A DNA stretch of 64,000 bases from Lewinella sp. IMCC34191 (GTDB taxonomy: Bacteria > Bacteroidota > Bacteroidia > Chitinophagales > Saprospiraceae), in assembly GCF_003390935.1 (NCBI RefSeq), contig NZ_QNQZ01000011.1:1-64000 (forward strand), in the 5' to 3' direction. The translations under genes were made by a program, and so were the position numbers. Under the pieces are notes generated by a model. That model was not told where the DNA came from. It saw only the letters and a list, made by a program, of their open reading frames with translations, and ran no database searches. Positions 44,679 to 52,459 of this stretch are shown here, in pieces. Within the stretch, counting starts at the first letter, position 1. Every line of letters begins with the position of its first letter.

Positions 44679-45920
44679 CTACAGCCCGCTGGTCATCAGC
44701 AGATCGATATCCGTATGCCGCATTTCGAAGCGTTGGCCCAGGTACCGATTGGTGAGGCAACCGCGGAAGGTATAGATACCGTGGCGCAGGCCGGCGTGGT
44801 GGCAGAGGAAGTGCTCGAAATTCCGGGCCCCCTCGGTGCGCAAAAGAATGGGGGTCAGGATATTGCTCACCGCGATCGACGCCGTACGCCCTACCCGACT
44901 GGCGATGTTGGGGACGCAGAAATGAACGACATCGTGCTTGTGAAAAATGGGCTGGTCCAGGCTGGTCAGCTCACTGGTGGCGAAGCAGCCGCCCTGGTCG
45001 ATGCTGATATCGATGATCACCGAATGCGGCTTCATAGCCCGCACCATTTCTTCGCTGACGACGACCGGCGTGCGGCCGGTTTCGGAATGGATGGCGCCGA
45101 TGGCCACGTCGGCATCGAGCAGTTCCCGGCGCAAATAGACCGGGTTCATGGCCGAGGTGTAGAGCTGACGACCAACGGACGTCTGTAGCCGCATCAGCTT
45201 GTGGATGTTGTCGTCGAAGACCCGCACCTCCGCGCCCATACCGAGTGCGGCCCGGGTGGCATATTCGGCCACTACCCCACCCCCCAGGATGACGACCTTC
45301 GCGCTGGGCACGCCCGAGATGCCCCCGAGCAGCGTACCCGGCCCACCGTGGCTGGTACTCAGTAATTCCGCGGCGGTCTGAATGGCGCAGACGCCGGCCA
45401 TTTCGCTCATGATGCGCACGATGGGGAAGCTTCCCTCGTCGTCCTGCATGTACTCCATGGCCAGGGCGATGATCCGCTTGTGCTTGAGGCGGTAGAGGTA
45501 TTCCGCGTTGATGATGGGCAGTTGCAGCGGGCTGATCAGTACGCTGCCCTCCTGCATCATGTCGATCTCCTCCAGCGTAGGCGGTGCGACCTTGACGATC
45601 ACTCGGGCGCGGCGGTAGACCTCCTGGGCGGAGTAGGCAATTTCGGCGCCGCATTCGCTGAAGTCGTGGTCGGAAAAGCTGCTGGGCACGCCCGCCTGCG
45701 TTTCCACGAGGACCCGGTGGCCGCGGCTCGTCAGGGTATGCACCCCGCTGGGAACTATAGCGACACGTTTTTCTTGTAAGGTGATCTCCTTCGGTATCCC
45801 GATGAAGAGCTCCTCCGATTTGGATTCCACCGCAAGCGTCTCCGTCTGGGTCTGCCCGTAGCTGGACGTCAGCTCCTTGGGCAGATCGATTCTTTCCTTT
45901 TCCTTTTCCTTGCTGCTCAT
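44679..45920 (-). CDS. Alanine dehydrogenase-like protein (Ald/PNT family)
   Basis: 413 residues from ATG 45920; the open frame upstream overlaps tsaE and is not used. After a polar N-terminal extension of about 50 residues comes IGIPKEITLQEKRVAIVPSGV, the Ald/PNT opening, with VIVKVAPPT (substrate-site Lys) and a Rossmann motif VVILGGGVVAEYATRAALGMGAEVRVFD, then DISIDQGGCF. The catalytic His of Bacillus Ald (in YLHLA) is replaced: the segment reads LISPLQLP. I recall similar sequences annotated as Ald across Bacteroidota. Reaction (alanine to pyruvate with NAD) is therefore probable, not certain. It lies 14 nt after tsaE. Confidence 0.75.
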   Translation of the reverse strand: MSSKEKEKERIDLPKELTSSYGQTQTETLAVESKSEELFIGIPKEITLQEKRVAIVPSGVHTLTSRGHRVLVETQAGVPSSFSDHDFSECGAEIAYSAQEVYRRARVIVKVAPPTLEEIDMMQEGSVLISPLQLPIINAEYLYRLKHKRIIALAMEYMQDDEGSFPIVRIMSEMAGVCAIQTAAELLSTSHGGPGTLLGGISGVPSAKVVILGGGVVAEYATRAALGMGAEVRVFDDNIHKLMRLQTSVGRQLYTSAMNPVYLRRELLDADVAIGAIHSETGRTPVVVSEEMVRAMKPHSVIIDISIDQGGCFATSELTSLDQPIFHKHDVVHFCVPNIASRVGRTASIAVSNILTPILLRTEGARNFEHFLCHHAGLRHGIYTFRGCLTNRYLGQRFEMRHTDIDLLMTSGL

Positions 45921-45934
45921 ATTGAAGCTTACGG

Positions 45935-46357
45935 CTAACCGGTGGTAATTTCTAGGTGGCGCCGGCCCCCGTCGGTGGAATCGTGGCGTAAGCGCAGAAA
46001 AACAACGCCGTCCGGCAACAAGGGTTCTATTACGGCCGGCCATTCTATAAAGACGGCCGCTTCGGCGGTCTCTAACAGCTCCTCCAGCCCCGCATCGATG
46101 GCTTCCTCTACGCTATTCAGCCGGTAGCAGTCGAGATGGTGAATGATCCCCGTTCGCCCATCGTACTGATTGACAATGCTGAAGGTAGGGCTCGAGATGG
46201 GTTCCGTTACGCCCAGTTGACGGCAGATCTCCGCTACGAGCGTGGTCTTGCCGGCTCCTAATTCTCCTTCCAGGGCGAAGACCCGGTCGCTACCCACCTC
46301 ATTCAGCAGTCGACTGGCGACTTGGTGTACCTCCGGCAGGGTGTAGGTCATTTCCAT
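45935..46357 (-). CDS. tsaE: tRNA threonylcarbamoyladenosine biosynthesis ATPase TsaE
   Basis: 140 residues with Walker A GELGAGKTT near residue 33, SSPTFSIVNQYDG, HHLDCYRL and FIEWP, the standard TsaE motif set. It acts with TsaB and TsaD in t6A37 formation on tRNAs. The start is ATG 46357, only 4 nt after a TATTTTCG -7 element (plus 46362-46369), which itself overlaps the T-tract of the preceding terminator. The alanine-dehydrogenase-like gene follows on the same strand. Confidence 0.95.
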   Translation of the reverse strand: MEMTYTLPEVHQVASRLLNEVGSDRVFALEGELGAGKTTLVAEICRQLGVTEPISSPTFSIVNQYDGRTGIIHHLDCYRLNSVEEAIDAGLEELLETAEAAVFIEWPAVIEPLLPDGVVFLRLRHDSTDGGRRHLEITTG

Positions 46358-46361
46358 GGCC

Positions 46362-46400
46362 CGAAAATAAAAAGAGGTTGCCCACCTGCGTGGACAACCT
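46362..46400 (-). terminator. Terminator of the YceI gene overlapping the tsaE promoter
   Basis: The hairpin AGGTTG...CAACCT with inner CCA/TGG pairing (46374-46400) is followed on the minus strand by TTTTTATTTTCG. The end of this T-tract, TATTTTCG (46362-46369), is also a TAnnTTTG-like -7 element 4 nt before tsaE, so one sequence appears to end one unit and start the next. Confidence 0.75.
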
Positions 46401-46423
46401 CCGAGGGTTTTGATAATGTATCG

Positions 46424-47074
46424 TTACTTCTTAGCGATCAGGCTGAGGTTCAGGCCTACTTCATCGTTGATGATGTTGTCCTGGGCGATACCGGCAATCG
46501 AACCGCTACCGTACTCCATACCCCACTCGGTCCGGTCGATCACAAAGTCGGGCGTGGTAGCCGTGATGCGATCGCCTTCCATACTAATCTTGGCGGGAAT
46601 GGTGATGCTGCGGGAGGTGCCCTTCAGGGTCAGGTTACCGGTGATCTCATGGTTGTACTCGTCCATATCGTCCACGGGGCTGACGCCGGTGATCTCGAAC
46701 ATGGCGGTCGGGTGGTTTTCCACGTCGAAGAAGTCACCGCTCTTCAGGTGGCCTTCCAGTTTACCCTTGCCTTCACCGTCCAGGTCACGGTTTTCAAGAC
46801 GGGTGATGTCCAGCGTAAATTGGCCACCGACCAGCTCGTCGCCGTTCGTCTTCAGGGTTCCGCTTTGGATGGGGATCGCGCCTTCGTGACCGCCGCCGAT
46901 CTTCTTCGTGCCTTCCCACATCACTTCACTGGCGGAAGTATCTACGGTGAAGGTGGCCGTTACGGGAGCGCTTTCGTCAGCTGCTACGGCGTCCGAAGAC
47001 TCGACCTCCGTACCGGATGGTCCACACGCAACAAGGAAAAGAGCTAGAAAGAATAGGGAGAATGTAGTTTTCAT
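46424..47074 (-). CDS. YceI-family lipoprotein
   Basis: 216 residues. Lipobox FLVAC (Cys17), then a low-complexity acidic linker and a YceI lipocalin-like domain from about 38: FTVDTSASEVMWEGTKKIGGGHEGAI, GGQFTLDI, HLKSGDFFDVENHPTAMFEI, ITGNLTLKGTSRSITIP and TEWGMEYGSG. YceI proteins bind isoprenoid-like lipids in a beta-barrel, so a link to quinone or polyprenoid handling is possible. The 122-bp upstream region contains two GTGTAG-n-TACA palindromes that may be operators. Confidence 0.88.
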   Translation of the reverse strand: MKTTFSLFFLALFLVACGPSGTEVESSDAVAADESAPVTATFTVDTSASEVMWEGTKKIGGGHEGAIPIQSGTLKTNGDELVGGQFTLDITRLENRDLDGEGKGKLEGHLKSGDFFDVENHPTAMFEITGVSPVDDMDEYNHEITGNLTLKGTSRSITIPAKISMEGDRITATTPDFVIDRTEWGMEYGSGSIAGIAQDNIINDEVGLNLSLIAKK

Positions 47075-47127
47075 AGAATAGGAGGTTGGTAGACACCCGA
47101 TGAGTTAGGTGACGTGAAAAGTAACCC

Positions 47128-47177
47128 GTGTAGCTACACAGAGTTTAATCGAAATACAAATTTAATGTACCTACACG
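47128..47177. promoter_or_regulatory. Candidate operator: two GTGTAG(C/G)TACA palindromes upstream of the YceI gene
   Basis: A perfect 12-bp palindrome GTGTAGCTACAC lies at 47128-47139, and a close relative TGTACCTACACG (reverse CGTGTAGGTACA) at 47166-47177, 38 bp apart, 54-103 nt before the ATG. Repeated dyads in a short upstream region suggest a dimeric regulator such as a MerR- or TetR-type protein. The regulator is not in the window. Confidence 0.45.
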
Positions 47178-47196
47178 AATAATCCGAATTTATTTT

Positions 47197-48708
47197 CTAG
47201 CCCTCGGCCCCGCTGGGCGGATCCATCACTTTGGGTTCGTTCGGATCGGTGGGTATACCGCTGTCGGTTGTATCCCCCGCTTTATGGATCTTCTTAGCGT
47301 CCCAGGTAGTGTGGAAGGTTCCTTTTTCATCCAGTCGCTCATAGGTGTGCGACCCGAAGTAGTCGCGCTGTGCCTGCACCAGGTTCAGGGGCAAGCGCTC
47401 CGAACGGAAGGCTTCGAAGTACTGCAGGGCGGACGACAGGCACATGGAGGGGACACCCCGCTCATTGGCCTGGTGCACGACTTCGGCCACGGCCTCGCGG
47501 CAGTCGTGTAGGTCCTCCCGGAATTCGATGGTGGCCATCATATTTTTCAGTCCGTCGCGCTTGCCGTAGGCGGACCGGATGGTTTCCAGCAGCTCGGCGC
47601 GGATGATGCAGCCGCCCCGCCAAATGCGAGCGATGCCTTCCAGGTCGAGGTTGTAGTCCATTTCCTCACTCGCTTCGGCCAGCAGGTGCATGCCCTGGGC
47701 GTAGCAGCAGACGAAGCCGAAGTAGAGTGACTTCTCGACGGACTCCGCCAGCCCTTGGCCCTTCAGCAGGGGCTCGTCGGGGTGGATCGTGGTGTACAGT
47801 TTGGAGTTGTCCTGCCGGTACTCCTTGAAGGCCGAAATGGCCCGCATGGTCACGGCGCTATCAATGGTCGGGATGGGCACCCCGATGTCCATGGCCGACT
47901 GACTGGTCCACTTGCCCGTTCCCTTTTGTTTGGCCTTGTCGAGGATGACGTCGAGCAGGTGCGTCTCGCTTCCTTCTTCCCGGTACTTCAGAATGTTGGC
48001 CGTGATCTCCACCAAGTAGCTGTTGAGCCGGCCATCGTTCCATTTGCTGAAGAGCGCCGACATCTCGTCGTTCCCCATACCGCCCACGCGCTTCAGGATG
48101 TCGTAGGCTTCGGCCAGGAGCTGCATAAGGCCGTACTCGATGCCGTTGTGGACCATCTTGACGTAGTGGCCGCTGCTTTTTTCGCCGATGTAGGTGACGC
48201 AGGGTTCGCCGTTTACCTTGGCGGCCACGGTTTCCAGTACCTGCTTCACGTCTTCCCAGGCGCTGCGATCGCCGCCGGGCATGATACTGGGGCCGAGGCG
48301 GGCGCCCTTAGCTCCCCCAGAAACGCCCGTCCCCAGGAAACGGATGCCTTTCTCTTTGAGGTATACGTAGCGGCGGTCGGTATCGTTGTAGTGGCTATTG
48401 CCGCCGTCGATCAGGATATCGCCCTCGTCCAGCAGGGGCAGCAGACCTTCAATGACGCTGTCGACGATCTTTCCGGCCGGCACCAGCATCATGATCTTAC
48501 GCGGTTTGCTCAGCAGGCTGACGAACTCCTTTTGGGTACTGACGCCCTTTACCCGCATGTCTTTTCCTTCTTCGTTCAGTGCGTCGACGGATTCCTGGTT
48601 GATGTCCGTACCCAGGGCGCCGAAGCCATCGTCGGCGACGTTGAGGAGAAAGTTGCGGCCCATGACGCCGAGGCCGATCATGCCGAAATCATACAGTTGC
48701 TGGTCCAT
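47197..48708 (-). CDS. gnd: 6-phosphogluconate dehydrogenase (decarboxylating)
   Basis: 503 residues from ATG 48708; the open extension to 48918 is low-complexity and overlaps repeat-like DNA. NADP-linked oxidation of 6-phosphogluconate to ribulose-5-P. Motifs are MIGLGVMGRNFLLNVAD, VPAGKIVD, IDGGNSHYNDTDRR, GTGVSGGAKGARLGPSIMPGG, GHYVKMVHNGIEYG and the C-terminal RDYFGSHTYER. It is slightly longer than E. coli Gnd (468) because of a polar tail (KAGDTTDSGIPTDPNEPKV). Part of a pentose-phosphate cluster with rpiB and zwf. Confidence 0.95.
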   Translation of the reverse strand: MDQQLYDFGMIGLGVMGRNFLLNVADDGFGALGTDINQESVDALNEEGKDMRVKGVSTQKEFVSLLSKPRKIMMLVPAGKIVDSVIEGLLPLLDEGDILIDGGNSHYNDTDRRYVYLKEKGIRFLGTGVSGGAKGARLGPSIMPGGDRSAWEDVKQVLETVAAKVNGEPCVTYIGEKSSGHYVKMVHNGIEYGLMQLLAEAYDILKRVGGMGNDEMSALFSKWNDGRLNSYLVEITANILKYREEGSETHLLDVILDKAKQKGTGKWTSQSAMDIGVPIPTIDSAVTMRAISAFKEYRQDNSKLYTTIHPDEPLLKGQGLAESVEKSLYFGFVCCYAQGMHLLAEASEEMDYNLDLEGIARIWRGGCIIRAELLETIRSAYGKRDGLKNMMATIEFREDLHDCREAVAEVVHQANERGVPSMCLSSALQYFEAFRSERLPLNLVQAQRDYFGSHTYERLDEKGTFHTTWDAKKIHKAGDTTDSGIPTDPNEPKVMDPPSGAEG

Positions 48709-48868
48709 TGGAGAATATCTTTTGCTTACAGAAGGCGTAAGGTAATAAGCGGCCGGGTGTTCATGGCGGCGGGGCGCAGGTATTGTCATTAGTGGTCCGC
48801 CGAACGCAGCGTTAGTGGCGTTCACCCCCTGGGCAGACCAGCTCACGCTGGGCGGACCAGGGGCAACC

Positions 48869-50209
48869 CTATTTATAAAAGTAGATCCGATAGCCCTCGT
48901 TCCACTCCAGGTTTCCATTGTCCAGGTAGCGGTTCTGTACCCGTACGGCGTGCTCGCCGGGGGGAAGATCGTGGGTAGGTACCATATAGAGCAGGCCGGG
49001 CTGTTCGCGCACCGAATGGGTATGAAAGCGAGGTTTCACGCCGGCGGCGCTTCCGTTAAGGGATACTTTATGCAGGGCATCGAAGGCCAGCAATAGGGAA
49101 TCGTTGCTGGCCTTCGCATTGCTTTGAGTCCCAACCGTAAAGGCCCCCTCCAACTTCATGCCGGTATAGCGGGATACCGCCAAACCCGGATCGATCGCCC
49201 GCAGGACGTCGTTATCGGTGGTGGGCAAGTATGGTACGAATACCTCGACGTAATCGTGGTCCGGGAACCTGGACTCCAGGGTGGCCTGGTGAAGCCGGAT
49301 GCTGTTCCATTCCCCTTCGTCCATGTAGCTGCCCGAGTCGATGAAGGCCGATCCGTCCTGTATGAAGGCCGGATAGTAGGCGTACTTGACCATCTTTACG
49401 GAGACGATACACAGGATCAGAAAGATAAAAACCGGCAACAGCCGTGCCAGCCGCCGTCCGAAGCGTTGGTCGATCAGGTTGTAGTAGAGCGGTCGGTACA
49501 GCCGGGCCAGGGTGATCCAACCCATGAAGCGGTAGAGGTAGTAGTAGGGCCGGGCCGTATACCGGTTTCGCTTAAAGAAACCGAGCGTGGCAAAGTCGAT
49601 GAAGTACAGCACGCTAAGCAGAAACAGCACGCCGGTCAGCCACCCGCCGCCGCGGAACACACCCGTATTGTTGGACAGCTCGGTGCCGGTGACCCAGCTG
49701 ATTCCTTCCTGTACCGCGATCATGAATAGCGCCCAGGACCCGAGACTGAGAAAGCAAAAGAGGATCAGGAAAGCGATCGAAAATAATACGCTGCAGTACT
49801 GTTCCAGGCGCAGCAGGTAGTCGTCGAAGCTACCGATGCGCCGCTGCAGCCAGTCCTCGTAGCGGTCCCGAAACTGCAGGGCACGGTAGTCGATCTCCCC
49901 CGAGACGGACCGCAGGCCGACGGCCGCAATCCATAAGCCGCGCATAACCACGTGCACGATCAGGCAGATAAGCAGGGATAAGTAGGCCGTCCGCCCCGTC
50001 ATGTACAGGAAGAAGACGGGCATATAGCCCCGGTCGTCGGTGAGCAACAGGCGCAGGTCGGACTCTAAACCGGTCACCACCGGCCACCCACCGATCAGCA
50101 GGAAGATGACGAAGCCGCTGATGATGAGCTCGAGTTGCCAGCTTTCCTGTTGGAGATTGTCCAACCAGGATGCGAGTTTGTTTTCCGTATTGCTCCGCGG
50201 TGGATTCAT
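48869..50209 (-). CDS. Membrane protein of unknown function
   Basis: 446 residues. Hydrophobic segments lie near 27-46, 62-98, 139-167, 188-207 and 256-275, giving roughly six membrane spans. The C-terminal about 170 residues (from 276) are soluble, with an alternating pattern suggesting a beta-rich domain ending NEGYRIYFYK. No family recognised. It is wedged between rpiB and gnd on the same strand (26 nt after the rpiB side, 160 nt from gnd), so it may be co-transcribed with them. Start ATG 50209 is the first in frame. Confidence 0.65.
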   Translation of the reverse strand: MNPPRSNTENKLASWLDNLQQESWQLELIISGFVIFLLIGGWPVVTGLESDLRLLLTDDRGYMPVFFLYMTGRTAYLSLLICLIVHVVMRGLWIAAVGLRSVSGEIDYRALQFRDRYEDWLQRRIGSFDDYLLRLEQYCSVLFSIAFLILFCFLSLGSWALFMIAVQEGISWVTGTELSNNTGVFRGGGWLTGVLFLLSVLYFIDFATLGFFKRNRYTARPYYYLYRFMGWITLARLYRPLYYNLIDQRFGRRLARLLPVFIFLILCIVSVKMVKYAYYPAFIQDGSAFIDSGSYMDEGEWNSIRLHQATLESRFPDHDYVEVFVPYLPTTDNDVLRAIDPGLAVSRYTGMKLEGAFTVGTQSNAKASNDSLLLAFDALHKVSLNGSAAGVKPRFHTHSVREQPGLLYMVPTHDLPPGEHAVRVQNRYLDNGNLEWNEGYRIYFYK

Positions 50210-50235
50210 TTTTCCTGCGCTCCGGCGCCATACTT

Positions 50236-50679
50236 CTATTGTTCCAGGTCCGCCACCTTACCCATGCGGCGCTGCTGGCGGGGAAGGTTCTGGTACTCCG
50301 CGCCGAGGAAGGCGTCGAGTAATTCCTGGGCCAGGGCGATGCCGATGACGCGGCCGCCCACGCACATCATATTCATATCGTCGTGCTCCACCCCTTGCCG
50401 GGCGCTGTAGGTCTCCGTGATGAGGCAGGCGCGCACGTTCTTGATCTTGTTGGCGGCGATGCTGGCTCCTACCCCGCTGCCGCAGACGGCCACGCCGCGA
50501 TCCACCTCACCGGAGCCGACCGCGCGGGCCAGGGGGACTACGTAGTCGGGAAAGTCGTCGGCCGCGTCGTATTCGAAGGCCCCGAAGTCCTTTACGCTGA
50601 AGCCTTTTTCTTCCAGGTATTCCTGGAGTTGCCGTTTGAGTTCGATGCCGCCGTGGTCGGTCGCAATGCCAATGGTCAT
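50236..50679 (-). CDS. rpiB: Ribose-5-phosphate isomerase B
   Basis: 147 residues of the RpiB/LacAB family. The substrate-site motifs are IGIATDHGGIELK, VAVCGSGVGASIAANK (catalytic Cys and the phosphate/anion loop), ETYSARQGVEHDDMNMMCVGGRVIG and the C-terminal R-rich helix. It interconverts ribulose-5-P and ribose-5-P after the oxidative steps catalysed by Zwf and Gnd, both neighbours. It is divergent from zwf with a 111-bp shared upstream region. Confidence 0.93.
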   Translation of the reverse strand: MTIGIATDHGGIELKRQLQEYLEEKGFSVKDFGAFEYDAADDFPDYVVPLARAVGSGEVDRGVAVCGSGVGASIAANKIKNVRACLITETYSARQGVEHDDMNMMCVGGRVIGIALAQELLDAFLGAEYQNLPRQQRRMGKVADLEQ

Positions 50680-50790
50680 AAGGGGGAAGATTGTAGAATG
50701 GGCCTAAAATTACCTTAGACGGGGCGTAAACCTTATAAAAAGTGGGACCTTTGATAGGGAAACCATTTAAGAAGCTTTCCACACCCACAC

Positions 50791-52326
50791 ATGGCCAACC
50801 AACTCGACCCCCACATTCTGATCATCTACGGAGCTTCGGGAGACCTCGCCCAGCGCAAACTCATCCCCGCCGTCTTCGATCTCTACCGGGGCGGGTACCT
50901 GCCGGAAAAATTCGCGCTCCTGGGCGCCAGCCGCACCGATTATACGGACGAAGCCTTCCGCGAGAAGGTCCTGTTCGAGAATGAATTCATGCAGGACAAA
51001 GGTTACGACGAAGAGCAGCTCAAGGCCTTTTCCAAGCTACTCTTCTACCAGGACCTGAAAGCGTACGACGGCCCGGAAGACGCTAAAAAGCTCAAAGCCA
51101 AGCTCGAGAAACTTGGTAAGAGGTTCGGAACGGGCTCCAACTACATCTTTTACCTGTCCACCCCGCCCAAACTGTACAGTTCCATCCCCAAGGCCCTGGC
51201 GGAAGTCGGCCTGAACAAGCCCGAGAACGGGTGGTCGCGCCTGGTAGTGGAAAAGCCCTTCGGCTACAATGAGGAATCCGCCAAGCAACTCAACGAGGAG
51301 CTGCAATCGGTCTTCCGCGAGAATGACATCTACCGGATCGATCACTACCTGGGCAAGGAGACCGTCCAGAACCTGCTGGTGACCCGCTTCGCCAACGGCT
51401 TCTTCGAACCGCTGTGGAACCGGAACTACATCCAGTCCGTGCAGATCACCGCCGCCGAAACGGTAGGCGTCGGTAGTCGGGGCGGCTACTACGACGAGAG
51501 CGGCGCCCTGCGGGACATGATCCAGAATCACCTCCTGCAGGTGCTGGCGCACGTGGCCATGGAGCCGCCCATCCGCGCGGATGCCTACTCCATCCGGGGC
51601 GAGAAGATGAAGCTGTTTCAATCCTTACGGGAGATAAAGGGTGACGAGGTCGCGAATTACGTGGTCCGCGGACAGTACGACGCCGGCACCACCAAGGAAG
51701 GCGACGTCGAGGCCTACCGCGACGCGGAGGGTGTACCCGACGACAGCATGACCGAGACCTACGTGGCCATGAAGTTCTTCATCGACAACTGGCGCTGGGC
51801 GGGGGTCCCCTTCTTCATCCGCACCGGTAAGTGTCTGCCCCTGAAGGTCACCGAGGTGGTCATCACCTTCAAAAACCCGCCCCAGGCCATATTCGCCGGC
51901 TACGACGACTACGCCATGAAGTGCGACAATCAGCTCATCATGCGCATCCAGCCCGACGAGGGCATGGCCATGGAGTTCGGCATGAAGGTCCCCGGCGAAG
52001 GCTTCCGCGTCAAGAACGTCGACATGGACTTCTTCTACCGCGACCTCACCACGAAGGACGTTCCCGAATCCTACAGCCGCCTCCTCCTCGACTGCATGAA
52101 GGGCGACCCCACCCTCTACGCCCGCGGCGACAGTGTCGAACAGGCCTGGGCCTTCGTCGACCCCATCCTCAAGGCTTGGGAGAACAACGAAGCCCCCCTG
52201 GCCCGCTACACCGCCGGCACCTGGGGCCCCGAGGAAGCCGACCGCCTCTGGGACGGCATCACCGGCGCGAGCTGGCGGAATCCGGCGGAGTCGCTTACGG
52301 AGGATAAGCATTACACGAAGTTGTAA
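50791..52326 (+). CDS. zwf: Glucose-6-phosphate 1-dehydrogenase
   Basis: 511 residues; first oxidative pentose-phosphate enzyme. NADP motif [26 protein letters not shown], and the active-site peptide [14 protein letters not shown]-terminal helices complete the family length. It is divergent from rpiB. No 6-phosphogluconolactonase gene is seen next to it. The stop codon is followed at once by a G-tract region (52327-52354) with quadruplex potential. Confidence 0.96.
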   Translation: MANQLDPHILIIYGASGDLAQRKLIPAVFDLYRGGYLPEKFALLGASRTDYTDEAFREKVLFENEFMQDKGYDEEQLKAFSKLLFYQDLKAYDGPEDAKKLKAKLEKLGKRFGTGSNYIFYLSTPPKLYSSIPKALAEVGLNKPENGWSRLVVEKPFGYNEESAKQLNEELQSVFRENDIYRIDHYLGKETVQNLLVTRFANGFFEPLWNRNYIQSVQITAAETVGVGSRGGYYDESGALRDMIQNHLLQVLAHVAMEPPIRADAYSIRGEKMKLFQSLREIKGDEVANYVVRGQYDAGTTKEGDVEAYRDAEGVPDDSMTETYVAMKFFIDNWRWAGVPFFIRTGKCLPLKVTEVVITFKNPPQAIFAGYDDYAMKCDNQLIMRIQPDEGMAMEFGMKVPGEGFRVKNVDMDFFYRDLTTKDVPESYSRLLLDCMKGDPTLYARGDSVEQAWAFVDPILKAWENNEAPLARYTAGTWGPEEADRLWDGITGASWRNPAESLTEDKHYTKL

Positions 52327-52459
52327 GGGGATAGGGGGTAAAGGGGATAAGGGGTAAAGACGGCGGCAATGTGTTACATCGGAAGGCCCTTCCTTTACCC
52401 TATTACCCCTTAGCCCCTTTACCCCTTCCATACCCTTTCAACCTTAACCCCTTTACCCC
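52327..52459. repeat. G-rich/C-rich imperfect inverted repeat between zwf and nadB
   Basis: The left side is four runs of four or more G (GGGGATAGGGGG at 52327-52338, then GGGG at 52343-52346 and 52351-52354) with short loops, a classic G-quadruplex pattern on the plus strand. The right side (52392-52459) has repeated TTACCCC/TTAGCCCC/CTTTACCCC units and can pair with the left side. It directly follows the zwf stop and reaches the nadB TTG start. It may attenuate transcription or act as a processing element. Confidence 0.75.

Noticed and set aside
48709..48918. N-terminal extension of gnd to 48918
   Set aside because: The added sequence covers repeat-like non-coding DNA; family N-termini begin at the MDQQLYDFGMIG start.
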